From Pseudomonas chlororaphis (GTDB lineage: Bacteria; Pseudomonadota; Gammaproteobacteria; Pseudomonadales; Pseudomonadaceae), in assembly GCF_000783395.1 (NCBI RefSeq), contig NZ_JSFK01000015.1, forward strand, positions 182,670 to 246,669: 64,000 bases of DNA. The letters are read 5' to 3'. Below are positions 35,142 to 42,991 of the stretch, in pieces (positions within the stretch are counted from its first letter, which is position 1; each line of letters starts with the position of its first letter). The notes beneath the pieces were generated by a model, which saw only the letters and a program-made list of their open reading frames with translations, did no database searches and was not told where the DNA came from. The translations under genes and the position numbers were made by a program.

Positions 35142-36200
35142 ATGCGTTTTTGTAAATTGTTGTTTGTGGGTTGTTTGTCGCTGATCAGCCTGGCGAGTCA
35201 CGCCGAAAACCTCAAAGGCCTTTATCAAGTGCGTGAGCCGGTCAACGGCCAGGCGCCAGAAGAGCGTGATCGTGCCACGCAGGCGGCACTGGATACGTTG
35301 GTGCTGCGTTTGACGGGCGATCCGAAAGCTGCGCAAAACCCGGGGCTGGCGGCGATTCGCAAGGATCCGCAACAAATTATCAGTCAGTTCGGTTTCGATG
35401 CCGGGCCGCCGGAGGTGCTGAAGGTCGATTTCGATCCGGCAACCACCGAGCAGGCGCTGCGACGTGCCGGATTGTCTGTGTGGGGCGCCAGTCGCCCGTC
35501 GATCCTGAGTTGGTGGCTGAACGATTCGGCCGAGGGCTCGAGTCTGGTCGGTGATGGTCAGGCCGCTGCCGCGCCGTTGCGTACGGCTGCGCAACATCGC
35601 GGATTGCCATTGCGTTTGCCGTTGGCAGACCTGAGTGAGCAACTGGTAGCCACGGCACCGGCGCTGGAAGGCACGGATCCGGCGCCGTTGCGCGGCGCGT
35701 CCGAACGCTACAACGCTGATGCCTTGCTGGCGGTGCATGCCCGCGAAGAGGGCGGGCAGTGGCAGGCCAAGTGGCACTTGTGGCTCGGTGATCAGAAAGA
35801 GGCGGGCAGTGTGCAGGGCGCCGATCAGGCTGCTGTCGCTGACGCGGTGATGCTGGCAGTGGCTGAACGTCTGGCGCCACGTTTTGTCGCCAAGCCCGGC
35901 GCTTCGGGCCAGCAGACCCTGGAAGTTCAGGGTATGAATCTTGAGCATTACGCGGCGCTGTTACGGTTACTCGAACCGTTTGGCGTGCGTCTGCAAAGTG
36001 TTGACGGCGATCGCATCGTCTATCGGGTCAATGGCAGCGCCGATCAGATGCGTGCGCAGTTGTCGCTGGCCAAGTTGCAGGAGTTGCCGGCCGAGGCGCC
36101 GGTTCCGGTGGTGCCGCCACAGCCTGCTGTTGCAGGTGCAGCACCGGTCGCGGCTCCGGCCCCGACCCCGGCGGCACCGTCGTTGCGGTTTCGTTGGTAA
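35142..36200 (+). CDS. DUF2066 periplasmic protein
   Basis: 352 residues from ATG 35142; earlier starts are rejected because this Met opens a clear signal peptide (MRFCKLLFVGCLSLISLASHA). The body contains the DUF2066 pattern, including QVREPVNGQAPEERDRATQAALDTLVLRLTG. The C-terminus is an Ala/Pro-rich tail (about 320-345). It lies directly before a PerM-type permease and hda; this order is conserved in pseudomonads. Function is unknown; a periplasmic location is inferred from the signal peptide. Confidence 0.88.
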   Translation: MRFCKLLFVGCLSLISLASHAENLKGLYQVREPVNGQAPEERDRATQAALDTLVLRLTGDPKAAQNPGLAAIRKDPQQIISQFGFDAGPPEVLKVDFDPATTEQALRRAGLSVWGASRPSILSWWLNDSAEGSSLVGDGQAAAAPLRTAAQHRGLPLRLPLADLSEQLVATAPALEGTDPAPLRGASERYNADALLAVHAREEGGQWQAKWHLWLGDQKEAGSVQGADQAAVADAVMLAVAERLAPRFVAKPGASGQQTLEVQGMNLEHYAALLRLLEPFGVRLQSVDGDRIVYRVNGSADQMRAQLSLAKLQELPAEAPVPVVPPQPAVAGAAPVAAPAPTPAAPSLRFRW

Positions 36201-36234
36201 GTCTTTCCTTATATAGAAGCTACAGGAGTGGTAC

Positions 36235-37308
36235 ATGGCCGATACGCGGCGTTGGTTCTGGCTCGGTGGGGTAGTCCTGCTTTGCGCATTTGTATGGTTG
36301 CTGCACCCGATCCTTACGCCGTTTCTGGTGGCGCTACTGCTGGCTTATCTGTTCGATCCATTGGTGGATCGCCTGGAGCGGCTTGGTTTGTCGCGCACCT
36401 GGGGCGTGATCGCGGTGTTTGCCTTGTTCACCTTGATCGTCACCGCGCTGTTGCTGGTGCTGGTGCCGATGCTCGCCAAGCAGTTACTGCGTCTGTACGA
36501 ACTGGCGCCGCAAATGCTCGACTGGCTGCAACACACGGCGTTGCCGTGGGCGCAGGCGAAGCTGGGTCTGTCGGATGGTTTCTGGAAATTCGACAAGGTC
36601 AAAGCGGCGATCAGCGAGCACATGGGCCAGACCACCGATATCGTCAGTGTGGTGCTGAGTCAGGCGACGGCGTCGAGCCTGGCGCTGATTGGCTGGCTGG
36701 CCAATCTGGTGCTGATCCCGGTGGTGAGTTTCTACCTGCTGCGCGACTGGGATGTGATGATGGCCAAGATCCGCAGCCTGCTGCCGCGTGATCGGGAAGA
36801 GACCATCGTATCGCTGGCCGGTGAATGCCATGAGGTACTGGGCGCATTTGTTCGCGGTCAGTTGTTGGTGATGGTGGCACTGGGCGTGATCTACGCGGCG
36901 GGCCTGATGATCGTCGGGCTGGAGCTGGGGCTGTTGATCGGTCTGATCGCGGGTCTGGCGGCCATCGTGCCGTACATGGGCTTCGTGATCGGTATTGGCG
37001 CGGCACTGATTGCCGGTTTGTTCCAGTTCGGTGGCGATCTGTACCCGATGGTCGGGATCGTCGCGGTGTTCATGGTCGGTCAGGCGCTGGAAGGCATGGT
37101 GCTGACCCCGCTGCTGGTGGGCGATCGCATCGGTCTGCATCCGGTGGCGGTGATCTTCGCGATTCTGGCCGGTGGCGAGCTGTTCGGTTTTACCGGTGTG
37201 CTGTTGGCATTGCCGGTGGCGGCGGTGATCATGGTGCTGGTGCGCCATGTGCACGATTTGTACAAGGACTCTGACATCTATAGTGGCGTTGACGATCCGC
37301 AGTTGTAA
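36235..37308 (+). CDS. AI-2E/PerM family permease
   Basis: 357 residues with about eight membrane helices and the family block near residues 200-320 (GQLLVMVALGVIYAAGLMIVGL; MVGQALEGMVLTPLLVGDRIGLHP). The family includes TqsA (autoinducer-2 efflux), PerM and cation exporters, so the substrate is undetermined. It starts 34 bp after DUF2066 with TACAGGAGTG as ribosome site and is probably co-transcribed with it. Confidence 0.92.
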   Translation: MADTRRWFWLGGVVLLCAFVWLLHPILTPFLVALLLAYLFDPLVDRLERLGLSRTWGVIAVFALFTLIVTALLLVLVPMLAKQLLRLYELAPQMLDWLQHTALPWAQAKLGLSDGFWKFDKVKAAISEHMGQTTDIVSVVLSQATASSLALIGWLANLVLIPVVSFYLLRDWDVMMAKIRSLLPRDREETIVSLAGECHEVLGAFVRGQLLVMVALGVIYAAGLMIVGLELGLLIGLIAGLAAIVPYMGFVIGIGAALIAGLFQFGGDLYPMVGIVAVFMVGQALEGMVLTPLLVGDRIGLHPVAVIFAILAGGELFGFTGVLLALPVAAVIMVLVRHVHDLYKDSDIYSGVDDPQL

Positions 37309-37514
37309 TCGGGCAGGGCGGCCCGGCAAATAGCCGGGTTGGCCCGCGTCCTGCAGGCGCTGGCGCCAAAGAATCTGTCATAAAACCAGGGTGTTAACGC
37401 AAACCTTTGATTTTGCTTGGACTCTGTCGCATTGTGCGCTCAGCTTCACGGGTATAAACTTCGCAAACTTTACACAGAGGCCACTAACGGTTCCTTGAGA
37501 ACTGTTCAGTCAGC

Positions 37515-38219
37515 ATGAAACCGATTCAGCTGCCCCTAGGTGTGCGTCTGCGTGACGACGCCACCTTCATCAACTACTACCCAGGCGCCAATGCCGCTGC
37601 ACTCGGCTATGTCGAGCGTCTATGCGAAGCCGACGCCGGCTGGACAGAAAGCCTGATCTACCTGTGGGGCAAACACGGCGTAGGGCGTACGCATCTGTTG
37701 CAGGCCGCATGTCTGCGTTTCGAGCAGATGGGGGAGCCGGCGGTGTACTTGCCGTTGGCCGAGTTGATGGATCGCGGCGTCGAAATCCTCGACAACCTCG
37801 AGCAGTACGAACTGGTTTGCCTGGATGATTTGCAGGTGATCGCCGGCAAGGCTGACTGGGAAGAGGCGATGTTTCATCTGTTCAACCGTCTGCGTGACAG
37901 CGGTCGGCGTCTGCTGATCGCCGCTTCCACTTCTCCGCGTGAACTGCCGGTCAAACTGGCTGACTTGAAATCGCGCCTGACCCTTGCGCTGATTTTCCAG
38001 ATGCGTCCGCTCTCCGATGAAGACAAATTGCGCGCCTTGCAATTACGCGCGTCGCGGCGCGGTCTGCACCTGACCGATGAAGTCGGGCATTTTATTTTGA
38101 CTCGCGGCACCCGCAGCATGAGTGCGCTATTCGACTTGCTTGAACAGCTCGATCAGGCTTCGTTGCAGGCTCAGCGCAAGCTGACCATTCCCTTCCTGAA
38201 AGAAACCCTAGGCTGGTAA
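37515..38219 (+). CDS. hda: DnaA regulatory inactivator Hda
   Basis: 234 residues, close to E. coli Hda (233). It is an AAA+ protein that, with the sliding clamp, stimulates ATP hydrolysis by DnaA and so prevents re-initiation. The N-terminal MKPIQLPLGVRL contains the clamp-binding motif (QLPLGV). Walker A is GKHGVGRTHL (52-61), Walker B is LVCLDDLQVI, and the arginine-finger region is LADLKSRLTLAL. A cluster of DnaA-box-like sequences occurs at 57378-57412 in this window, but no link is implied. Confidence 0.95.
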   Translation: MKPIQLPLGVRLRDDATFINYYPGANAAALGYVERLCEADAGWTESLIYLWGKHGVGRTHLLQAACLRFEQMGEPAVYLPLAELMDRGVEILDNLEQYELVCLDDLQVIAGKADWEEAMFHLFNRLRDSGRRLLIAASTSPRELPVKLADLKSRLTLALIFQMRPLSDEDKLRALQLRASRRGLHLTDEVGHFILTRGTRSMSALFDLLEQLDQASLQAQRKLTIPFLKETLGW

Positions 38220-38433
38220 CGGCGCGGCTTTCAGCGTGTCTCGGCATATTTCAGGCGCCAGAAAATCCGCTTTCCTGCAGGGTGTGCAGGGCGCGTATCG
38301 GTTCAAATGGGCTTAAGCGCTTAGATGTAAACGAGAAACCGGGAAGTCACAAAAAGATCGATTGAATTTGCAAATGAGGTTGATAGCGGGCATAGTCTCG
38401 GCTTCTTTACAACTATCAGCCACGGTCGTGCCC

Positions 38434-39051
38434 ATGCTAAAGCGCTTCGCACCCCTCGTGCCTCTCGCACTCGTCACCCTGTTGTACGGTTGCGCTGCTC
38501 ATTCTCCAGTTCAAGAGCAGCCTCAACAGGTTAAAAATTCTGCCACGGCCCAGTCTTCCGTTATTTACCAGGAAGAGCTGGACACCGAAAAAGAACTCAA
38601 CGAATTCAATGGCAAGAAGCCTTATCAGCTTCCTGTTCTGGCCGACAGCATCCTCGAACGCGGCATGTCCCTGATCGGTACCCGTTACCGTTTCGGCGGT
38701 ACCTCTGAAGCCGGTTTCGATTGCAGCGGTTTCATCGGCTACCTGTTCCGCGAAGAAGCCGGCATGAACCTGCCACGCTCGACCCGCGAAATGATCAACG
38801 TTGATGCGCCACTGGTCTCGCGCAGCAACCTTGAGCCGGGCGATCTGCTGTTCTTCGCCACCAACGGTCGTCGCGGTCGTGTCAGTCACGCCGGGATCTA
38901 CCTCGGCGACAACCAGTTCATCCACTCCAGCAGTCGTCGCAGCGGCGGTGTTCGCATCGACAGCCTGGGTGACAGCTACTGGAGCAAGACCTTCATCGAA
39001 GCGAAACGCGCTCTGGCCAACGCTCCGACTGTAGTCACTGCTCGCAAGTAA
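38434..39051 (+). CDS. NlpC/P60 peptidoglycan endopeptidase lipoprotein (first of pair)
   Basis: 205 residues from ATG 38434, chosen because it opens a lipoprotein signal peptide with lipobox TLLYGC (Cys20); an earlier ATG at 38374 would bury this signal. The C40 peptidase domain (about 70-195) has the catalytic Cys97 in GFDCSGFIGY, His152 in VSHAGIYLG and polar His164 in NQFIHSSS. It should cut D-Glu/mDAP stem-peptide bonds, like Spr/MepS. It is followed by a second homologous gene. Confidence 0.92.
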   Translation: MLKRFAPLVPLALVTLLYGCAAHSPVQEQPQQVKNSATAQSSVIYQEELDTEKELNEFNGKKPYQLPVLADSILERGMSLIGTRYRFGGTSEAGFDCSGFIGYLFREEAGMNLPRSTREMINVDAPLVSRSNLEPGDLLFFATNGRRGRVSHAGIYLGDNQFIHSSSRRSGGVRIDSLGDSYWSKTFIEAKRALANAPTVVTARK

Positions 39052-39139
39052 TCCCCCATTGTCGCTGCGTTCGCGGCGACAATCAGGCTTCCGGTAACGG
39101 AGTAGACCTAGACTTTACAAGGTGAAGTTAAAGTCTTAC

Positions 39140-39167
39140 TTGAAGTTTGCCGCGTAGCCGCTAGAAT
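39140..39167 (+). promoter_or_regulatory. Likely sigma70 promoter of the second NlpC/P60 gene
   Basis: TTGAAG (39140-39145), 16 bp, TAGAAT (39162-39167) predicts a start near 39174. That is just before a terminator-like hairpin (39188-39226), so the leader could be subject to attenuation. Confidence 0.55.
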
Positions 39168-39187
39168 CCTGAATCTATATTGATGGC

Positions 39188-39226
39188 AAACCGCCTGCGT
39201 GCTCACGCAGGCGGTTTTGTTTTCTG
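39188..39226 (+). terminator. Intrinsic terminator, possibly an attenuator in the leader of the second NlpC/P60 gene
   Basis: A 13-bp stem AAACCGCCTGCGT / ACGCAGGCGGTTT with loop GCTC is followed by TGTTTTCTG. It lies 137 bp after the first NlpC gene but only 45 bp before the ATG of the second, downstream of its likely promoter. Confidence 0.75.
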
Positions 39227-39270
39227 TCCTCCGGCAGAAAAAGCCGCAGCCAGATCAGGATGTTCTGCTT

Positions 39271-39807
39271 ATGACGATGTCGGCCCGCCTCACTTTGATC
39301 TTCTTCGCAGCGCTGCTCAGCGCCTGCGCCAGTCGCACACCGCCTCCTGCGCCGGTGGTTCGCGCGCCGGTCGTGTTCGGCCCCTCCCAAGCTTTTTCAC
39401 CTGCTGCTGAAGACGTGCTGTTTCGCGCGCTTGGCCTGGTGGGCACGCCTTATCGCTGGGGCGGCAACACGCCGGATTCGGGCTTTGATTGCAGCGGCCT
39501 GATCGGTTTTGTCTACCGTGATGCGGCGGGGATTTCACTGCCGCGCTCCACCCGCGAAATGATCGTCATGCAGGCGCCGAATGTCGGCAAGGAAGGTCTG
39601 CAGACCGGCGACCTGATCTTCTTCGCCACCAATGGCGGCTCGCAGGTCAGTCATGCGGGGATCTACGTCGGAGAAGGGCGCTTTGTGCACGCACCGGCCA
39701 CGGGTGGCACGGTGAAGCTGGACAGTCTGTCGAAGGCGTATTGGCAGAAGGCTTATCTGAGCGCCAAGCGGGTGTTGCAGCCGGAGCATCTGGCGCATAA
39801 CCCGTAG
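39271..39807 (+). CDS. NlpC/P60 peptidoglycan endopeptidase lipoprotein (second of pair)
   Basis: 178 residues from ATG 39271 (second Met at 39277 is also possible). Lipobox ALLSAC gives lipid-modified Cys19. The C40 domain has Cys74 in GFDCSGLIGF, His128 in VSHAGIYVG and His140 in RFVHAPA. It is a paralogue of the upstream gene with a shorter N-terminal linker; both share PRSTREMI and GDLxFFATNG. Gram-negative bacteria often keep several such hydrolases with overlapping roles in growth and separation. Confidence 0.92.
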   Translation: MTMSARLTLIFFAALLSACASRTPPPAPVVRAPVVFGPSQAFSPAAEDVLFRALGLVGTPYRWGGNTPDSGFDCSGLIGFVYRDAAGISLPRSTREMIVMQAPNVGKEGLQTGDLIFFATNGGSQVSHAGIYVGEGRFVHAPATGGTVKLDSLSKAYWQKAYLSAKRVLQPEHLAHNP

Positions 39808-39828
39808 TAAAAATCGCAGCAATCCTAA

Positions 39829-39919
39829 TGTGGGAGCGAGCCTGCTCGCGAAAGCGGTGTATCAGTCAACTCAATGGAGACTGACACTCCGCATTCGCGA
39901 GCAGGCTCGCTCCCACAGT
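39829..39919. repeat. REP inverted pair
   Basis: TGTGGGAGCGAGCCTGCTCGCGAA at 39829 onwards is repeated in reverse at 39894-39918, so the pair folds into one stem. It lies between convergent genes. Confidence 0.9.
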
Positions 39920-39940
39920 TGTTTCAGGTCACATTCAGCA

Positions 39941-41254
39941 TCACTTCGTGGCCGACACTCGCCACACCTTGTTGCCGACATCATCCGCCACCAGCAAGCC
40001 ACCCTGCTGGTCGATCACCACACCCACCGGCCGCCCCAATGCATTCTCGTCCTTGTCGAGGAACCCGGTCAGGACATCCACCGGTGTGCCGCTCGGCTTG
40101 CCACCAGTAAACGGCACGAAAATCACTTTGTAGCCACTGTGCGGCTTGCGATTCCACGAGCCGTGCTGGCCAATAAACGCGCCTTCCTTGAACTGCGCCG
40201 GCAGCGTGTTGCCCTCGGCAAAGCTCAGGCCCAGCGAGGCAGTGTGCGGCCCCACCGCATAATCCGGGGCGATGGCCTTGGCCACCAGGTCGGGGTTTTG
40301 CGGTGAAACGCGGACATCGACATGTTGGCCGTAGTAGCTGAACGGCCAGCCATAGAAACCACCGTCCTTCACAGAGGTGATGTAGTCCGGCACCAGATCA
40401 CTGCCGATCTCGTCGCGCTCATTCACTGCTGTCCACAGCGCGCCACTTTTCGGCTCCCAGGCCAGGCCATTGGGGTTGCGGATGCCTGAGGCGAAAATCC
40501 GGTGATTGCCGGTCGCCCGATCGACTTCCCAGATCGCCGCGCGACCTTCTTCCTTATCCAGACCATTTTCGCCAACGTTGCTGTTCGAGCCAACGGTGAC
40601 GTACAGCTTGCTGCCGTCCTTGCTGGCGATGACGTTTTTGGTCCAGTGGTGATTCAGCGTACCGCCGGGCAGATCGACAACCTTGATTGGCTGTGTCTTG
40701 ATTTCAGTCGCGCCCGGTTCGTAGTTGAAACGCAGCAGGCGGTCGGTGTCAGCGACGTAAAGATCATTGCCGACCAGGGTCATGCCGAACGGCGAGTTGA
40801 GGTTCTGCAGAAACACCGTGCGTGTCTCGGCCACGCCATCGTGATCGGCGTCACGCAGCAGGGTGATGCGATTTGGGCTTGGCACGCCAGCGCCAGCCTT
40901 GCCCATGACTTTCTTCATGACCCAGCCGCGAATGCCGCTGCTGTCATCCGGTTTTGGCGGGGCATTGGTTTCCGCCACCAGCACATCGCCGTTGGGCAGC
41001 ACATAGAGCCAGCGCGGATGGTCGAGGCCTTCGGCGAATGCAGCGACTTGCGTGCCAGTCGCTGCCGTCGGTTTAGCGCCCTGGGGCCAGCCGATCGCCG
41101 GGGCGATATTCACCGTCGGGATCAGGGTCTTGTTCGGTTCGGGCAGTTTCGGTGACGGGCCGGTGCCGTCGGAGACTTGCAGGCTGGAGGTTTCACCGCA
41201 GGCGGCGAGTCCTCCGGCGAAGGCGATGACAAAAACGAGCTGGGGCTTGCGCAT
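39941..41254 (-). CDS. PQQ-type sugar (sorbosone-like) dehydrogenase lipoprotein
   Basis: 437 residues. A lipoprotein signal with FAGGLAAC puts the lipidated Cys at residue 19. The rest is a six-bladed beta-propeller of the soluble glucose/sorbosone dehydrogenase family: GLDHPRWLYVLPNGDVLVAETN, LNSPFGMTLVGNDLYVADTD, GIRNPNGLAWEPKSGALWTAVNERDE and GAFIGQHGSWNRKPHSGYKV. Such enzymes oxidise aldose sugars in the periplasm with PQQ. The PQQ and calcium residues were not checked one by one, so cofactor use is inferred. It is a single gene. Confidence 0.9.
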   Translation of the reverse strand: MRKPQLVFVIAFAGGLAACGETSSLQVSDGTGPSPKLPEPNKTLIPTVNIAPAIGWPQGAKPTAATGTQVAAFAEGLDHPRWLYVLPNGDVLVAETNAPPKPDDSSGIRGWVMKKVMGKAGAGVPSPNRITLLRDADHDGVAETRTVFLQNLNSPFGMTLVGNDLYVADTDRLLRFNYEPGATEIKTQPIKVVDLPGGTLNHHWTKNVIASKDGSKLYVTVGSNSNVGENGLDKEEGRAAIWEVDRATGNHRIFASGIRNPNGLAWEPKSGALWTAVNERDEIGSDLVPDYITSVKDGGFYGWPFSYYGQHVDVRVSPQNPDLVAKAIAPDYAVGPHTASLGLSFAEGNTLPAQFKEGAFIGQHGSWNRKPHSGYKVIFVPFTGGKPSGTPVDVLTGFLDKDENALGRPVGVVIDQQGGLLVADDVGNKVWRVSATK

Positions 41255-41320
41255 TGCTGATCTTCCCTATGAATGCATTCCTAATCATAGAGGAGGGCGC
41301 AAGCCCGATGGTTCAACTGC

Positions 41321-41905
41321 TCAGCCGCGGGCCTCTTTGAACAGCACGGCGATGCCCGGGTGATAGTTGCCCGCTTCGCTGCGTAACTTGCGGTAGGCGT
41401 AGGGGAAATACCAGGCGACAGCGCAGGTGTGTTCCTTTTGCAGGTCGTCGACCATGTCCTGCAGCTCTTCGGGGCTGGCGCTGTGCTGGGCTTTTTGCGG
41501 CGCGACAAACAGACAGCCGAGCTTGAGGTCGCTGGCGTAGCTGATGCGCTTGGCGTCGTTGGTGATGTCGAGCAGGGCTTGGGTCAGATTCAGGTTGGTA
41601 ACCTTTGGCCAGCGCTGGGTGGTCTGGATAAAGGCGCGGTCTTCGGCGCCGGCGAGAAACAGATCGGCGCGGGCATTGCGCTCGCCTTCTTCATTCTGTT
41701 TGCGCGTGGCAGTGTCGTTCAAAGTGACCAGCTCGGCCATCCAGGCGGCGGCCGAGAGCAATCCGAGATTGGCTTTCTCGTCATGCCAGTAAGGGGTGTC
41801 GCTGTCGCCGCGCACGGCGTTGTAGCGGTCGATACAGTCAAACCAGCGTTCAAGCACCGGGCGCAGAAATTCCAGGCGCGGGTTGCTGATGATCATGCCT
41901 TGCAT
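41321..41905 (-). CDS. Uncharacterised protein, about 194 residues
   Basis: Started at MQGMIISNPRLEFL (ATG 41905, AAGG nine bases upstream); two earlier Met codons at 41914 and 41911 are possible. Soluble, with no signal peptide or membrane helix. Distinct stretches are YWHDEKANLGLLSAAAWMAELV, RNARADLFLAGAEDRAFIQT and CAVAWYFPYAYRKLRSEAGNYHPG. I do not recognise the family. Its promoter region holds TGATATCATTTGTATCA (41958-41974), an inverted repeat that could be an operator. It is divergent from the cobalamin operon. Confidence 0.75.
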   Translation of the reverse strand: MQGMIISNPRLEFLRPVLERWFDCIDRYNAVRGDSDTPYWHDEKANLGLLSAAAWMAELVTLNDTATRKQNEEGERNARADLFLAGAEDRAFIQTTQRWPKVTNLNLTQALLDITNDAKRISYASDLKLGCLFVAPQKAQHSASPEELQDMVDDLQKEHTCAVAWYFPYAYRKLRSEAGNYHPGIAVLFKEARG

Positions 41906-41957
41906 CGTCATCATCCTTTATTGTTGTAGTGGGCTTTTCGGGAAAAGCATGGCTCTT

Positions 41958-41974
41958 TGATATCATTTGTATCA
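41958..41974. promoter_or_regulatory. Possible operator TGATA-N7-TATCA
   Basis: An inverted repeat TGATA/TATCA, overlapping a smaller palindrome TGATATCA, lies 53 bp before the uncharacterised gene and overlaps a reasonable minus-strand promoter (TTGTGC, 17 bp, TATCAA). Regulators of GntR type often bind sequences of this form; none is nearby. Confidence 0.4.
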
Positions 41975-42042
41975 GTGTGGCACAAGATTGGCGTCAGATA
42001 ATTGATCGGCGGCAGTTATTCGCCCGATGACCGCCTCTTTAA

Positions 42043-42071
42043 TTGACGCTCCACCCCCAACCCTCTAACCT
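42043..42071 (+). promoter_or_regulatory. Likely cobalamin operon promoter
   Basis: TTGACG (42043-42048), 17 bp, TAACCT (42066-42071) predicts a start near 42078, directly ahead of the B12 riboswitch. Confidence 0.5.
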
Positions 42072-42079
42072 TCGCGGCT

Positions 42080-42290
42080 TGTTTCAGGTGCTCTGTGACC
42101 TGCGTCGACAGAGTGAAACAGGGAAGCCGGTGAGGGTTGTCTTCATGCGAAGAGCTACCACGATCCCGGCGCTGCCCCCGCAACGGTAAATGAGTGAAAA
42201 CTGCGCCTTGAGCCACTGCCTCGACAGAAGCGGGAAGGCGCGCAGTCAGGCATACGCCGCTCATGAGCCCGGAGACCGGCCTGATCCATC
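42080..42290 (+). ncRNA. Cobalamin (AdoCbl) riboswitch
   Basis: The conserved elements appear in order: GGTGCTCTGTGACC, the GAAACAGGGAAGCCGGTG hairpin, GCTGCCCCCGCAACGGTAA (the B12-box core), GAGCCACTGCC, and GAGCCCGGAGACC. It sits in the leader about 90 bp before cobO. Adenosylcobalamin binding would be expected to shut down the operon, most likely by blocking translation of cobO, because no terminator stem is evident. Confidence 0.93.
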
Positions 42291-42379
42291 CAGCGGCATC
42301 ACGGTGGGCGATGCCAGGCTTTTTGCCGTCTATTCTTGTGCCTGCCCGCCGTTATCCAGCCTCAACGGAGAGCTCCCCC

Positions 42380-42991
42380 ATGACTGATTCCCCCGAGCGC
42401 GACGAACGCCATCTGGCGCGTATGCAGCGCAAAAAAGCCGTGATCGACGAACGCATCGCCAACTCGCCTGACGAGTGCGGCCTGGTACTGGTGTTGACCG
42501 GCAATGGCAAAGGCAAAAGCAGCTCGGCCTTCGGCATGCTTGCCCGCGCCATGGGCCACGGCATGCAGTGCGGCGTGGTGCAGTTCATCAAGGGTCGCAA
42601 CAGCACCGGCGAAGAGCTGTTTTTCCGCCGCTTCCCTGAGCAAGTGCGCTTTCATGTGATGGGCGAGGGCTTCACCTGGGAAACCCAAGATCGTCAGCGC
42701 GACATCGCCGCCGCCGAAGCTGCGTGGGCTGTGTCCCGCGAACTGCTGCGCGATCCGTCGATCGGTCTGGTGGTGCTCGACGAACTCAACATCGCCCTCA
42801 AGCACGGCTACCTCGATCTCGATCAGGTGCTCAGCGATTTGCAGGCGCGTCCGCCGATGCAGCATGTGATCGTCACCGGTCGCGCGGCCAAGCCGGAAAT
42901 GATCGAAATGGGCGACACCGTGACTGAAATGGGCATGCTCAAACATGCCTTCCAGGCGGGCATCAAAGCGCAGAAAGGCGTCGAACTTTGA
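42380..42991 (+). CDS. cobO: Cob(I)yrinic acid a,c-diamide adenosyltransferase
   Basis: 203 residues from ATG 42380 with GGAGAG upstream. BtuR/CobO family: P-loop GNGKGKSS (41-48), then GHGMQCGVVQFIKG and LVVLDELNIALKHGYLD (Walker B). It attaches the 5'-deoxyadenosyl group to the cobalt of the corrinoid. It is the first gene after the riboswitch, so it is the direct target of B12 repression. Its TGA overlaps the TTG start of cobB. Confidence 0.96.
   Translation: MTDSPERDERHLARMQRKKAVIDERIANSPDECGLVLVLTGNGKGKSSSAFGMLARAMGHGMQCGVVQFIKGRNSTGEELFFRRFPEQVRFHVMGEGFTWETQDRQRDIAAAEAAWAVSRELLRDPSIGLVVLDELNIALKHGYLDLDQVLSDLQARPPMQHVIVTGRAAKPEMIEMGDTVTEMGMLKHAFQAGIKAQKGVEL

Noticed and set aside
41978..41992. 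Sigma54-like TGGCACA-N4-TGGC before the cobalamin riboswitch
   Set aside because: The -12 box deviates (TGGC instead of TTGC) and a better sigma70 promoter lies closer to the riboswitch.
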